The notes below the pieces were generated by a model. It ran no database searches and was not told where the DNA came from. It saw nothing but the letters and a program-made list of their open reading frames with translations. Shown here piece by piece: positions 33,877 to 44,705 of a stretch of DNA of 64,000 nt. The stretch's first letter is position 1. Each line of letters opens with the position of its first letter. The stretch comes from Diaporthe sp. PMI_573 (taxonomy: Eukaryota; Ascomycota; Sordariomycetes; Diaporthales; Diaporthaceae), in the NCBI GenBank assembly GCA_021399435.1, contig JAJTUP010000008.1, positions 434,001 to 498,000 on the forward strand, read 5' to 3'. Position numbers and translations under genes: made by a program.

Positions 33877-34798
33877 AGAACTCTGTGTGTGTTGGGTTTC
33901 TGCTTTGTTATCTCTGAATTATTGCTGTGCGTGGCGTTCAAACATGAGCATGGGGCGGTTGACCTGGGCAGAGCCCTTGAGTCGTGGGCCCTATTTGGGG
34001 ACCCTTGGCGGATGGATTGGGCATGATGTTTATGCACCTTGAGACGGATCTGTTTGGACACTCAAAAGAAAGAGTCTGTTGCATCGCGATACCAGTGGAG
34101 GAGGCACGATCTCATCACCTGTATTCAAGAGGAGCGTGGCGTGGGGGCTTGTAGATCGACTGACTGTCTGAATAAGAAGCCGATATCTTTTTTTGCCCAT
34201 GTATTTTGGTGTCAATGGACCCCGCCAGCGATGAGAAAATGCCCCTCAGTCACGGTGGTAAAGCTCCGTAAACCGGCCTCTGCTATACTGATGATTGAAA
34301 AGGGGCCCCAACACCACACATTCCAACTGCCGTGGGCCCCAGTGTTGGTGCAAAAAGTACACTGACGTGAATCCGATGTCGAAAACGTCTTGTTCAGATA
34401 ATTATAATCGGGCGCCGTTGACAAAAGGCGGCACCTGTGGCTGCCGTCATTTATTAGCGGCCCTTGGCAGATGCGAGTTCCTCAGTCATCACTTATCACA
34501 AACTACCTAAACCAGACAGACCCGATCCGTCTTCAATATCGCCGCCGTGTGCGAATCATCTCAACCGTCACTGTCCTTTGGGATATAAGCCAACAGCCCT
34601 CTTCGATCTCAAATTCGTATCTGTGTTGCTAAGAGCCAAGTGGACCAAGGCCAACTATTGCTGCATACAAGTCGCAGCAACCTCAGATCGGCTTCACACC
34701 CACCCTGTGCTTGACATCGGGGGCGGCTCACCCCAAGAGCCAAGCGAGTTCTACGACGTCTTATACACCAGGGACTTTTTCAACCCATTACAAACACA
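33877..34798. other. Interval between carbonic anhydrase and the cyclodeaminase-like gene
   Basis: 922 bp with the 3' end of one gene and the promoter and leader of the next, both on the plus strand. No gene or clear element recognised. Confidence 0.5.
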
Positions 34799-36432
34799 AT
34801 GTCTCTCTCGGTCCTCACGGACGAGCAGATAAGGCTGCTGCTCGAGTCCTTAACAGTGGAGGAGCTCGAGTCCTTCGTCCTGAATCTCAAGGGCGCCCTC
34901 CACGACTACTCGAACGGTTCCCAGGGGGGAGAGTCCGAAATCCACCAGCCTCACAGGCAGGCCGTCAATTCCTCAAGGACAGGCGCCACGACGCTGTTCA
35001 TGCCCTCGAGCAGCCCAGCCGGCGTAGGTGTCAAAGGTGTGCACCCGCCCGTCTTGTCTTGACTTGTCCGGCCCCGTCCCTGGCCCATGTCATTGCCCTT
35101 GACCTTGCCCTTGCCCCGGGCCTCGCCTCAAACTCGTCCGCCCCTGCTGATCAGACGAGATAGTGATCACCCTCTCACCACCCCAGTCAAAACAGGATGA
35201 GGCGGGAGGCAAGCCCAAGATCAAACCCGTCGGCGCCATCACCCTCTTCTCCGAGACGGGCCAGCCCGTCGGCATCCTGCACGCCTCCACCCTGACCGCC
35301 TTCCGGACCGCCCTGGCGTCCGCCTGCCTCGTCGTCCGCCGCAACCGCATCCACACGGTCACAGCGTTTGGCTCCGGGGAGCAGGCCTACTGGCACATCC
35401 GGCTGGCCCTCATGCTGCGCGGGTCCACCATCCGCCAGGTCAACGTCATCAACCGTCACTTCTCGGACTCTTGCAAGAACATCCTTAAGCGGCTGTACGC
35501 GGTCCCCGCCGCAGTCAAGGAGCGCGAGGGCTGGCAGGATGCCCAGTTCGGCATCCTCACTCCCGGGTATGGCGAGTTCGGCCGCCTGCTGAAGGAGCAG
35601 GTCCGGGCTGCCGATGTTATCTTTTGCTGCACGCCTAGCAAGGAGCCGCTGTTCGACCACACTTTCCTCACCAACGGCGAAGGTCGCCGCAAGGGCCGCC
35701 TCATCGTTGCTATCGGTAGCTATACGCCCGAAATGCTCGAGATCCCCCTTGAGGTGGTGCACCAGGCCGTCAAGAAGCACGAAGGAGGTCACAGGCACTT
35801 CCATAAGCATGCCACCGAGGGCGGCGTCATCATCGTCGATACCCTAGATGGCGCTTTGCAGGAGGCCGGCGAGGTTATTCAGGGCGGCCTGACACCCAAG
35901 CAGCTTATCGAGTGAGTTCAAAATTTGGAGACTGGTGGTTACTGAGCCCTCTGACGACACACACATGCTAACATGACACAGGCTGGGCGAGCTCGTAATG
36001 CTCCACCGCATCAAGATGGACGAGGAGTCCTCCTCAGACGATACAGGCAGCCTAATCTCCAGCAGCGGCGCAAGCACAGCGCCGTCCTCAGACTTCGACA
36101 AGCTAAGCCTCGGCTCCGGCCCATCCATGTCGTCCGTCTACAGCACCAACCCCAGCAGCAACACCGCCGACGAGACAGACAGCAGCCGCCCGCCCAGCCG
36201 CCCGGGCTCGCTGTTCCACCGGCGCAAGGGCAGCAGCAGCACCAACAACTCGTCGGGGACCGACGGCAGCAAGAAGAAGAAGGAGCGCGAGGACCACATG
36301 TGCCGCTGGCTCCAGGCTGGCAACGTCATCTACAAGAGCGTCGGCCTGGGGCTGATGGACCTCACGGTCGGGATGCAGGTCGTCGAGTTCGCGCGGGAAA
36401 AGGGTGTCGGCGCGCACGTGGCGGGGTTCTAG
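34799..36432 (+). CDS. Ornithine cyclodeaminase/mu-crystallin family protein
   Basis: NAD(P)-binding protein of the OCD/mu-crystallin family, whose members include ornithine cyclodeaminases, ketimine reductases and related dehydrogenases. Exons 34799-35036, 35155-35911 and 35982-36432 give 481 residues. The N-terminal lobe begins MSLSVLTDEQIRLLLESLT and includes RTGATTLFMPS. The substrate lobe has KPVGAITLFSETGQPVGILHASTLTAFRTALAS. The Rossmann part has VTAFGSGEQAYWHIRLALML and, further on, ADVIFCCTPSKEPLFDHTFL. The C-terminal lobe resumes with KSVGLGLMDLTVGMQVVEFAR. Between LGELVMLHR and that last block sits a low-complexity Ser-rich segment of about 90 residues ending in a Lys/Glu cluster, unlike bacterial members. 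The true substrate cannot be read from the sequence. Confidence 0.88.
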
Positions 36433-36891
36433 GTGGGCACGCCGCCGCCGCCGCCGCCGCGATTGCCACGGCTCATGAGCGACTTTCTCGACCCCGTTGT
36501 TGCGACGGGCGAAGGCGCGCCAGCATGATCTGAGATTGCTTCCTGTTAGACTGTGTAGAAAGGCACGCACTGGGCGCGCGGGACTATGCGCTATGTGTTT
36601 TAGCCCCCTGCTGTGTCTGGTGAATCTTGTGTGATGCTGGATTGGCCCTGCTGTGCTCCGAGTCTTTGAGACACGTTGTGTGCGACGTGATGAGCAATGA
36701 AATGGCATCTACCGGCTCAACGTGGAGGGGTTCTGTACGAGTCTTGTAAAAATGACTACACATGAATCTTGCGAGAGGTTGGCCATTCACAAGCCATTCA
36801 CGGAATGACGACACAGGAGAAGCGCTTGTCAATCGCATTGCTCAAAATGCAAAGCTCGCAAGATCATATTTTTATACTACAGCTATACAAT
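36433..36891. other. Convergent 3' region with a GCC microsatellite
   Basis: 459 bp between two converging stops. A perfect GCC run of almost seven units (36441-36460) begins nine bases after the upstream stop codon. Otherwise it holds only the two 3' UTRs. Confidence 0.6.
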
Positions 36892-38441
36892 CTACTCGGC
36901 AACCCAGACAGCAGCCATTCTAGAAGGACACATGTTAGCATTTGCTGAAAAGACTCGAGGAGGGAATTGAAAGTGCATAGCAATGCAAGACGACTTACCC
37001 CATGCCAGTACCAACACACATACTCGTGACACCAATCTTCTCACCCCTCCTCTTGAGCTCGTACAGCAGGGTGGAGACCTGCCTGGCGCCGGTGCAGCCG
37101 AGCGGGTGGCCGAAGGCGATGGCGCCGCCCTTGGGGTTGATCTTCTCCTGGGGCAGGCCCAGCTCGTTGGCGCACCACAGGCACTGGCTGGCGAAGGCCT
37201 CGTTGATCTCGAAGATGTCGACGTCGTCCTTGGTGATGCCCGTGAGCTCAAAGACCTTGGGGATGGCCTTCCAGGGCCCGACGCCCATGAGCAGAGGCGG
37301 GACGCCGACGATGCTCGCCGCCACGTACTTGCCCAGGATCGTCTGGCCCAGGCGCTGGGCGGTGCTGCGCTTCATCAGCAGCACGGCGGCGGCGCCGTCG
37401 CTGATCTGCGAGGCGTTGCCGGCGTGGATGCTGCCGTCCTTGGCGAAGGCCGGCCTGATCTTGCCGAGGGACTCGGCGGTGATGCCCGGGCGCACGCCGT
37501 CGTCCTTGTCCACGACCACCTCCTTGGTCTCGCCCGACTTGGGGTCCTCGTACTTAACCTTGAGGGGCATGATCTCCTGGTCGAACAGGCCCTGCTGCTG
37601 GGCCTTGAGGGCCTTCTGGTAGGAGCTGGCGGCGAAGGCGTCCTGGCTGGCCCGGTCGATGTTGCGGTCCTTGGCCATCTGCTCGGAGAGGACGCCCATG
37701 GGCACCTTGCAGTTGGCGGCCTCGGGGTGGGACTCGAGGAGTTCTGAGAACTCAGAGACGGCGCCAGGGCTGTGGTCGGCATGCTCATTAGCTCGTGATC
37801 CAGGAAGACCGTAAAAGAGTGGTCAGGTTCGGTGCGTACCCATATTGCGTTGACATGGACTCAACACCGGCACCGATGCCGATCTCGATCATGCCGGTGC
37901 TGATCTGGTTCGCCACATCCACACAAGCCTGCAGGCCGGAAGAGCACTGCCTGTTGAGAGTACGCACAGCGGTGGCCTCTGTGAAGCCGGCGACCAGAGC
38001 GGCGGCCCGCATCTCGGTGGCACCGCCACCGGGGGCGAGGACGGTACCGACGCAGACATCCTCAACCAGGGCAGGGTTGATCTTGGAGCGCTCGATGATG
38101 CCCCTTAGTGCGCCGGCAACCAAATCGGAGGCCATGGTGTCCTTGAACCCGCCCTTGCCGCCCTTTGTGAACGGTGTTCGGAGGCATGCTGTCACGACGA
38201 CCTAGAGTGAACCAATGAGGCCTGGTCAGCAAATGTAGTAACAGAGAGGGGCGAGGCAGGAGGGGAAGAAGGTAGAAGGTAGGTGAGCTCACATCATCGG
38301 GGTTCTTCTCGAGGAGTCTAGCCTTGCCCTGCTTGGGGCTGGAGAGCTGGCCAGCGACTGCTGAGATTCTATCGATAGCTGTGGCCACTTGATCAGTCCG
38401 AGGTCCTCTGGAGCGGATGAGAGAGCTCTCCTACCACCCAT
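36892..38441 (-). CDS. POT1: Peroxisomal 3-ketoacyl-CoA thiolase with PTS2
   Basis: Last enzyme of peroxisomal beta-oxidation, cleaving 3-ketoacyl-CoA with CoA. Exons 38435-38441, 38293-38387, 37840-38201, 36999-37769 and 36892-36919 give 420 residues. Residues 9-17, RISAVAGQL, are a perfect PTS2 import signal. The nucleophile is Cys120 in LNRQCSSGLQAC. The base His376 is in FGHPLGCTGARQ, and the second Cys406 is in SMCVGTGMG. The terminal 28-bp exon adds MAAVWVAE. The 7-nt first exon is the least certain part: the frame has no ATG before the PTS2 region, and a short intron after ATGGGTG (donor GTAGGA or, equally in phase, GTGGTA) is the simplest rescue. Mitochondrial acetyl-CoA acetyltransferases lack PTS2 and are less likely. 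Confidence 0.92.
38398..38403 (-). promoter_or_regulatory. Second CCTCGG core near the thiolase start
   Basis: A further CCTCGG in gene orientation, inside the predicted first intron or leader of the thiolase gene. A single six-base match is weak alone and gains weight only from the upstream 12-mer. Confidence 0.25.
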
Positions 38442-40184
38442 CTTTTGTGGATCTGCCTCTCTGTCCGGGGTATAAGTGGTTCTTGGTATTGGGTCACTAA
38501 AGGCCACGGTGATGCTGCAGGTAGGATAGGAATGAAAATGCTATGTGTCTCGTGCTGTAGACAGACAGATGGAGGAACAGATTTGCGTTGTCTGGTGCAA
38601 GTTCAAAAAAAGAGGAGAGGAATGTTGATGGTGGTAATGTGTCTGGACCGCCTGTCTCCATGTGCCGAGGCACACGACGCCCGAACCCGACCGATGTGGA
38701 CTTGCTGCAGTGGCCGGCCGGAAGTCGGACAAGCAGGGGAGCTTGGCGTCATGGGACAGCACTGGTCCTCCCAGCGTCTTCACATGCCAGTCGCCCCTGC
38801 TGCTTTTGCTGACCTGAGCCGCCCACGGCAGGACGGGCAGGTCATTTGTGGCACTAGAGCTGTGCTGTGTCTGCTCGACTCCAGTGTCGCCGCTGTGAAC
38901 GAGTAAGCGACAGTTTCACATGCTCGACCTCTTCTGCCACAGTACGTACTGTGATCGTCCTCATCCCGGCATAATCGACTAATCCTCTCCGACAATCTGG
39001 GGCATGCGGCTCTTTTCTGGGGCGCTACACTACTGCAATTGCCTGCCAGATCGTGGGGAATCCGTCTTGCTTATTAGAGCCTATTCGGGTCGCATGGAGC
39101 AGCAGGGCCAAGCAGCCACCAGAGGATGCAGCAATCTCGACCGTCATCAATCATTTCGAATCTCACGCGCAAAAGCCCTCTATTTAATCATTCATACACG
39201 CTTCCCATCGATCCATCAGCCAGTCTGTCAGCTAACCCATCCATTAATCAATCCATCAATCCATCCATTGAACTATGTGCTGTCTGTGCAAGAGTGGACG
39301 GATGCACAATTGTGCAAATTTCATCTCGCTTCGCCCAAAACAGGTCAAGCTCCTGTCAATGGACCAACACCAAAAAACTGACCGGATCCTTGCCGAGCTC
39401 CTCGAGGGTACGATACCTCAGCCTTTTCGCTGATAGCAGCGACATCTTGCGGACGGGCCGTGTGCTGGCCCCTTTATCCATGTCACTTGAGCGTCCTCCC
39501 TCCCCAGAGTCACTTCCCTGCCATCCACGAGTTGTGGGAGGCGGCTGTTTCGCGTGTCGAGTCCGGCTCGCTGGGGACGGGACGTCCTACCGGCCCATCC
39601 ACACCCAGATACGAAGTCCCATCTGGCTGTCAGACGCCTGCCCGTTCGTTGGTCACGCTCCTCAGTGTAGCCCCAAAGTGACGGTTCGGATGAGGCCCCT
39701 GTCGCGTCCAATTTCGCTCTCGTGGCCGGGCAAGGGTGACTGTGGCTGTTGGTTAGGAGCCTCTTTCGTGAGTAGCCAGAAGCCTTCCAACGGGAGGCTC
39801 CAGCTTTTCTTCTGATGTAGGCCTATTCCCCTCTCTTTTGTGGCGTGCACGCGTTCGGCTCTCCCATCTTCTTTCGTTCTTCTTCCGCACCACGTTCGCC
39901 GGCCAGACGAAGAAACGACGCCAGTCTGCTCAAAGATTGTCCACGGTGACAGCGGCCTTCTACCCGGACCTGGTCACATACGCCGATATCACCCAGCCGA
40001 TGTCTGTCTGATCCGACCTTGCTCGACTGTGCCGCGATAATGGGCTTGAGCTGAGCGGAGCCTCACAGATACTGGTGATATGAAGATGAACCTCAGTTGA
40101 TCATTTGCCTTAACCTTTTTACTGTACACTCGTTTGGATCTGGTGCCAAGTATCACACCAGTGACTTACTTGGTCCGGGCTACC
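38442..40184. promoter_or_regulatory. Divergent upstream region of the thiolase and an orphan membrane protein gene
   Basis: 1.7 kb between divergent starts with no credible gene. It carries the CCTCGGCACATG site of the thiolase (38659-38670). A degenerate run of ATCA/CCAT tetranucleotides lies near 39210-39270. Confidence 0.5.
38659..38670 (-). promoter_or_regulatory. Candidate fatty-acid response element upstream of the thiolase
   Basis: CCTCGGCACATG in gene orientation, about 220-230 bp before the predicted start. It is identical over 12 bases, and in the same orientation, to the site upstream of PEX11 (5654-5665). The CCTCGG core is the known FarA/FarB/CTF1 target in genes of fatty-acid use. 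Function here is inferred. Confidence 0.55.
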
Positions 40185-41063
40185 ATGACCACTACATCTT
40201 CCCTTTCCTTGACCGAAAGCTTCCTACCATCTTCCTCAAATACCATCCTCACGGTCACAATCACCCGAGACGATGCCGCCGCATCTTCTACGGTTTCGTC
40301 CGAGTCGGTCCTCATCACAGACACTCCAAACACCATCAGCAGTGACCTGACCCTGGTCTACGTCTTCACAAAGTCCGCCACAGACGAATCGTCCTCATCG
40401 GGCTCATCGTCAGGCAGCAACCCATCCGGCCTCTCGACAGGAGCCATAGCCGGCATAGTAATCGGCTCCATCTTATTGCTCATCGTCCTCGTCCTCGTCG
40501 TCTTCTGCACCTCCCGTCGCTTCGCCAGGAAGAGGCGCCGCGAGGTGGCCAGCCTACATCCCTCGACCCACCACCGCACGAGCCGCGCGGCGCCCAGCAA
40601 CAGCAAAAGCAACAGCAGCCACCACGCGGCACGGTCGCAGCGCTCGACCGTCTACTCGCCAAAGTCCCCGCCGCAGGAGCTGGCCACACATTTCAACCGG
40701 CTCGAGGTCGACGGCAGGGGCAAGCCTGTCGAGGTGCTGGGCAGCTACGTCCACCCGGCAGAGATGCACGCCGACAGCACGACGGACCTGGTGGCCCAGT
40801 TGCGGAAGGGGGCCAGGCCTCCCGCCCCCAGGAAGGATGAGGACGGTGTGATATATATCATGCCCGCGCGGCGCGGGGACGATGCCATTTCGGATGCAGG
40901 CAGCGCCGTGTGCTTGAGCCCTCCCGTCACATGGGAGACTGCATCGTGGGGTGCGAGTGTGTCTGGGCAGTCACATATAGTATCGGTGTCGGGCAGGGGC
41001 GCGACGCCTTCCAAAGCCTCGTCGAGGGATACGTTGGGGTACAGCACCCATACAACAGAATAG
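40185..41063 (+). CDS. Orphan single-pass membrane protein with Ser/Thr-rich ectodomain
   Basis: I do not recognise a named family. Single exon, 292 residues. The N-terminal 86 residues are rich in Ser and Thr and carry no cleavable signal peptide. One hydrophobic segment follows at about 87-108 (AIAGIVIGSILLLIVLVLVV), then a basic stop-transfer cluster RRFARKRRRE. The C-terminal 180 residues are polar, with a His/Ser/Arg run and short blocks such as LATHFNRLEVDG and DGVIYIMPARRGDD. This is the general layout of fungal wall-sensor-like or SKG6/AXL2-type proteins, with an extracellular Ser/Thr stalk and a cytoplasmic tail. Without a signal peptide the helix itself must insert the protein. The start at 40185 is the first ATG in the frame. 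Function unknown. Confidence 0.7.
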   Translation: MTTTSSLSLTESFLPSSSNTILTVTITRDDAAASSTVSSESVLITDTPNTISSDLTLVYVFTKSATDESSSSGSSSGSNPSGLSTGAIAGIVIGSILLLIVLVLVVFCTSRRFARKRRREVASLHPSTHHRTSRAAPSNSKSNSSHHAARSQRSTVYSPKSPPQELATHFNRLEVDGRGKPVEVLGSYVHPAEMHADSTTDLVAQLRKGARPPAPRKDEDGVIYIMPARRGDDAISDAGSAVCLSPPVTWETASWGASVSGQSHIVSVSGRGATPSKASSRDTLGYSTHTTE

Positions 41064-41248
41064 CGTTTTATTTGTCCATGGAATATCAGGCCGTCCCAAC
41101 AGAAAGTGAAATGCTATTTCTGGTATCTCTAGACGCATTATGTATTGCGGCAAGTCGTGAAACCCCAACACCGCCAACGCCCGTTGTCTCATGGTGTCAC
41201 TATACCAATGACCTTGTCCTCTGGAAGCTTCGATCCAACACACCGTTG

Positions 41249-44200
41249 TCACAGCTTTCCTCGCAAGTTCCTTAGCTTCGGGTCCGTATCGACGCCGAGC
41301 GCATCTCGTAGGTTGATGTCGATGCCCTCTCTCTTCAGGCGCTCGGTAAGCTTCAAGACGCAGTACCTGTACGCACAGAAACAATAGACGCAGGTTAGAC
41401 ATGCTCCGTGGTTGGTTTGTTGAGTAAAAGGCAGGGAGAGGCAGCTGGAAATTAAAACAAAGCAAGAAGACCAAAGCAAGCAAGAACAAAAGGGGGACCG
41501 TCTCCCACAAGTATTGGTGTGTTGTGATTGCCCTCACATGAAGTCCTCGTCTTCCGTTTCCTCCCCGTTCTCTCCGAGGGCAAGCCGCGCCGCCTCGTCC
41601 GCCAGGTTGATTATGTCGTGCAGGAGCTCGTCGGTCCGACTCCTAGGGGGCCTTTTGTCGCGCGGGGAAGAATTAATCCATCGTCAGCAAGCATGTCTCG
41701 TATTCACACAGATACTGTTATCTTGGACCGCAGGGTGTCTCGGGGAGAGAGAGAAGGGGCGGTCAAAAGCGGGAAGGGGCTTTGTCATTACATCTGAGCC
41801 TGCGCCCAATCTAGAGCTTGTAGATATGTCCGCATGTTGCTTCGTGGGTTGTCCAGCTGGGGCGCGCCGTTGGCGCTGCTGCTCGGGCCCGGGGCAGCCG
41901 GTACGGGAGGAGGGTGGTTAGCCGCCCGCGCCGGAGCGGCGGCCGGCCCGGGGTGGTTACTGGCGCCGCTGACACCATTATTGTTATTCAGCGTGGCCAT
42001 TGCCGGCTCGCTCGGAGCTGGACGCACCTGCACCCTCACCTCGCCGGGCACGCCGTCGATGCGAAGGTTCGTAGTCTGCTGCGCCGGGGCGGTGGCGGCG
42101 GCGGCACCCGGCGGGGCCGGCGTGTTGTGCACCAGGTTGCGCAGGAAGGTGTTGGCGTCCTCGCAGCCGTCCATGAGCCACTTGAGGCACAGCTGGACGC
42201 GCTCGCGGGCGTAGCGGTTGTGGTCGTCGTAGGTGCAGCAGTTCAGCAGGGCCACTATGCCGTTGTGCCGAACGACCTGCGCCTGCACCGTCGGGTTGCC
42301 TGGACTGCTGCGGCCGGAGGGCGGTTGGAGGAGGGCCGCGAGTATCTGCAGGATCTGGCCCTTGACACCGGCCCACGGGAAGGTGTGAGCGGACGGTGTC
42401 TCTCTAATGTTGGGATGGGGAGGGGGAGGGGGAGGAGGATCGTGGGCGTCATAGTGCTCGTTGGCGGATGCTGATGCCGCGGGATCTGCTGGACGATGTT
42501 GTGAGCGGTGGGGCACATCGACTAGAGGCTTCTTGGGCACGCCAGCCTCGAGGCCCTTCAGAAGCGCCAAGAGATCGTATGCCGCCTCCCACTCGATCAG
42601 TTTACTCCGCATCTCAAAGTCGTCGGAGACAGTAGTGAGGAAATCCAAGAACTGGACCAGGCCATCCTTGGCACGTTCCATGTCCCAATTATCGACAGGA
42701 AAGTCCGCCGGGTCCATGGCATTGTCCCGAATTTGCGCCTGGAGGTTCATCAGGGCCACACACTCCGGGACGATCCGGCTTCTGAAGGTGATGAAGAAGA
42801 AGTGGACCAATCTTATCGCCACTATCTGATCTTTGTTCTCTTCAGCCGGTGGGTTCTTGATCCGTGCTCGGAACATGTAGTTGATGAGGCGGAGTAGGAT
42901 TGTCTGAGCCGGCGAGACAATGTCCTTGGGTATCCTCAAGTTGTTCCAGGCGTAAGGAATTAGAGCACTGTGGTGGATGGCTTCCACGATTTGACTCGTG
43001 ATTTGGAAGATGAGGGATGACTCGTCCTTCTCCCAGACCGCAATGAAGACAAGCATTTCTCGTAGCAGACTCTTCCCGCAGTCGAGAGCCAGGAACATGC
43101 GACACCGCGTCTTTTGCAGATTCTCGCCTGCCTTAGTCCAACCGCTGCCGGCTGCGTCCAAAATGCATGACTTGACAATCATGTGCAGGGCCTCGATCTG
43201 TTTAGGATCGAGTATGTTGGGCACCTCGGTAAGGAGGCCAGTCATGGGGCCCTCGCCGTAAGAGTCGTCATCGTCCACGTCCTCATCCTCCACCATGTCG
43301 TCCGCATACTCCTCGCTGTATTCCTCAGGGACGTGCTGGTCACCTTCTTCCGGGTAATCCGCCTCGTGGACGCCCTCTTGTGGCGACCCTTGCCTGTCGT
43401 GGTCTTCAGCGCGATATTGATGGGCGTACCGGTTGACGAGGTTCTCTTTGCAGTTCTCGGTTCGCTTTTGCGCGAACTCTACCGAGGGCATCGGCACGAC
43501 CCAATCATCAAAGTTTGCATCTCGTGCCTTGATCCACCACATGTCGACTTCTCTGGACACGCGCCCGTAGCACCTGTCCTGCTCAAACTTGTCCGTCTCG
43601 TCGGGTTTCCACTGTGGGCTGATCTTGTCGTTATCCTCTGGATCATCCGCTCTGACCTTGACTGTACCCGGAGGCAGCCAGTTCCAGGCGAGAGGTGATA
43701 TTGGTGCCAGTGCGCCAGGAGGCCTCTGAGAGCGGTTCTCGGCGTAGTCTCTAAGGAGTCGGCGGGCTGTGTCGCACATGGTCGAGTTACGTTCCAGCCA
43801 ATGTTGGACCTCCGTTTTGGCAACGTCGACCCGGAACCCTAGTCCATCGCCGAGTCCATCTTGTGGGTCGTCAAGTGCAGCATCCTCGTCGAACAGCACG
43901 TCGAACCAGAACGACATCTTGTTCCGGTCGTTTTTGGCAGTCCAGTTGTGGGCCTGTTGTAATGAAGTCACCAGTATTTTCTTGTCTGGAACATGTCAGT
44001 ACAGTTCTCGATCATGGGGTATCCCAGGGTTCTCACAAAGCTCTGTGATCTCATTGAGTCTCTGCCTTGAGTGTTCATCCAAGACCTCGCCGTCGTAGCC
44101 CTTGCTGGTTACGTTTACGCAGAGAATAATGGTCTGGTACACCATTTGATCGAAGTGGACCGCGGCACACAAGTCCTGAGGTACTTCAGGTTCTGTCGTC

Positions 44201-44705
44201 ACGAGAAGATTGCGGGCGATGTGCATCAGCTTGTTAAGAATCTGCAGGTCATCCTTAAGGCCCTGGTAGTTCTTGACGATGAGAGCCGTGCTTTCCTGAG
44301 GGGTCACGCCCTTGTCAGGGTCATTCAGGCTTGCTAATGGACCAACAGAGCGTGTGGTGAGATTTGGAATGGCAGCAGCGAAGATTCTCGTGAGCCATAT
44401 CCATATGGCGACATTTCTTGAGAGAGCTTCTCTGTGGTATGGTTCAGCGCGTGTGATGAGGTAAGGCCGCAGGGCAAAGGAATAACTCACCGGACTTCTT
44501 TTGACGCATGGGTCTTCTCCAGGGTGCGGGATACCATTGAGACGACCTTGGCATTGGTCTGTGGTCCCATTGCAGGCGAGTCGGTGTAGTGGCCCTCAAG
44601 GCATATGAGGGCGGCCGCAAAACATCGCTCCTCTATCGACTCATTTGAGGACGTGTTGCTGCTAGAACCGGGCTCCAGCTCATCTGCCGCCGAGCCGAGC
44701 GCCAT
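41249..44705 (-). CDS. CTR86: Ctr86-like protein with ataxin-10 domain
   Basis: Armadillo-like protein of the ataxin-10/copper transport protein 86 group; its molecular role in fungi is poorly known. Exons 44491-44705, 44037-44431, 41792-43985, 41538-41651 and 41366 down to 41249 give 1,011 residues. The first junctions are firm: KEVR|EALSRNVAIW and ITELY|KKILVTSLQQ. The middle has an acidic low-complexity stretch, then helical repeats (YAWNNLRIPKDIV, LLRLINYMFRARI). The ataxin-10 domain lies near residues 740-830 (QILAALL, GIVALLNCCTYDDHNRYARERVQLCLKWLMDG). Unspliced, the protein would end DWAQAQM at 41788. A well-formed intron (41652-41791, donor GTAATG, branch TGCTGAC) removes that stop and adds a 77-residue tail in phase. 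The N-terminal start is also uncertain, because the frame stays open upstream of 44705. Confidence 0.78.

Noticed and set aside
36441..36460. GCC repeat as a coding extension of the cyclodeaminase-like protein
   Set aside because: It lies after a clear in-frame stop at 36430-36432 that follows the conserved C-terminal lobe.
34799..38441. Cyclodeaminase-like gene plus thiolase as part of a metabolite cluster
   Set aside because: No synthase, transporter or pathway regulator nearby, and the thiolase is a standard PTS2 beta-oxidation enzyme.
38289..38507. Short minus-strand frame with a good ATG overlapping the thiolase start
   Set aside because: It is out of frame with the conserved thiolase sequence and has no homology signal. 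The ATG at 38441 within it is used instead, as the mini-exon start.
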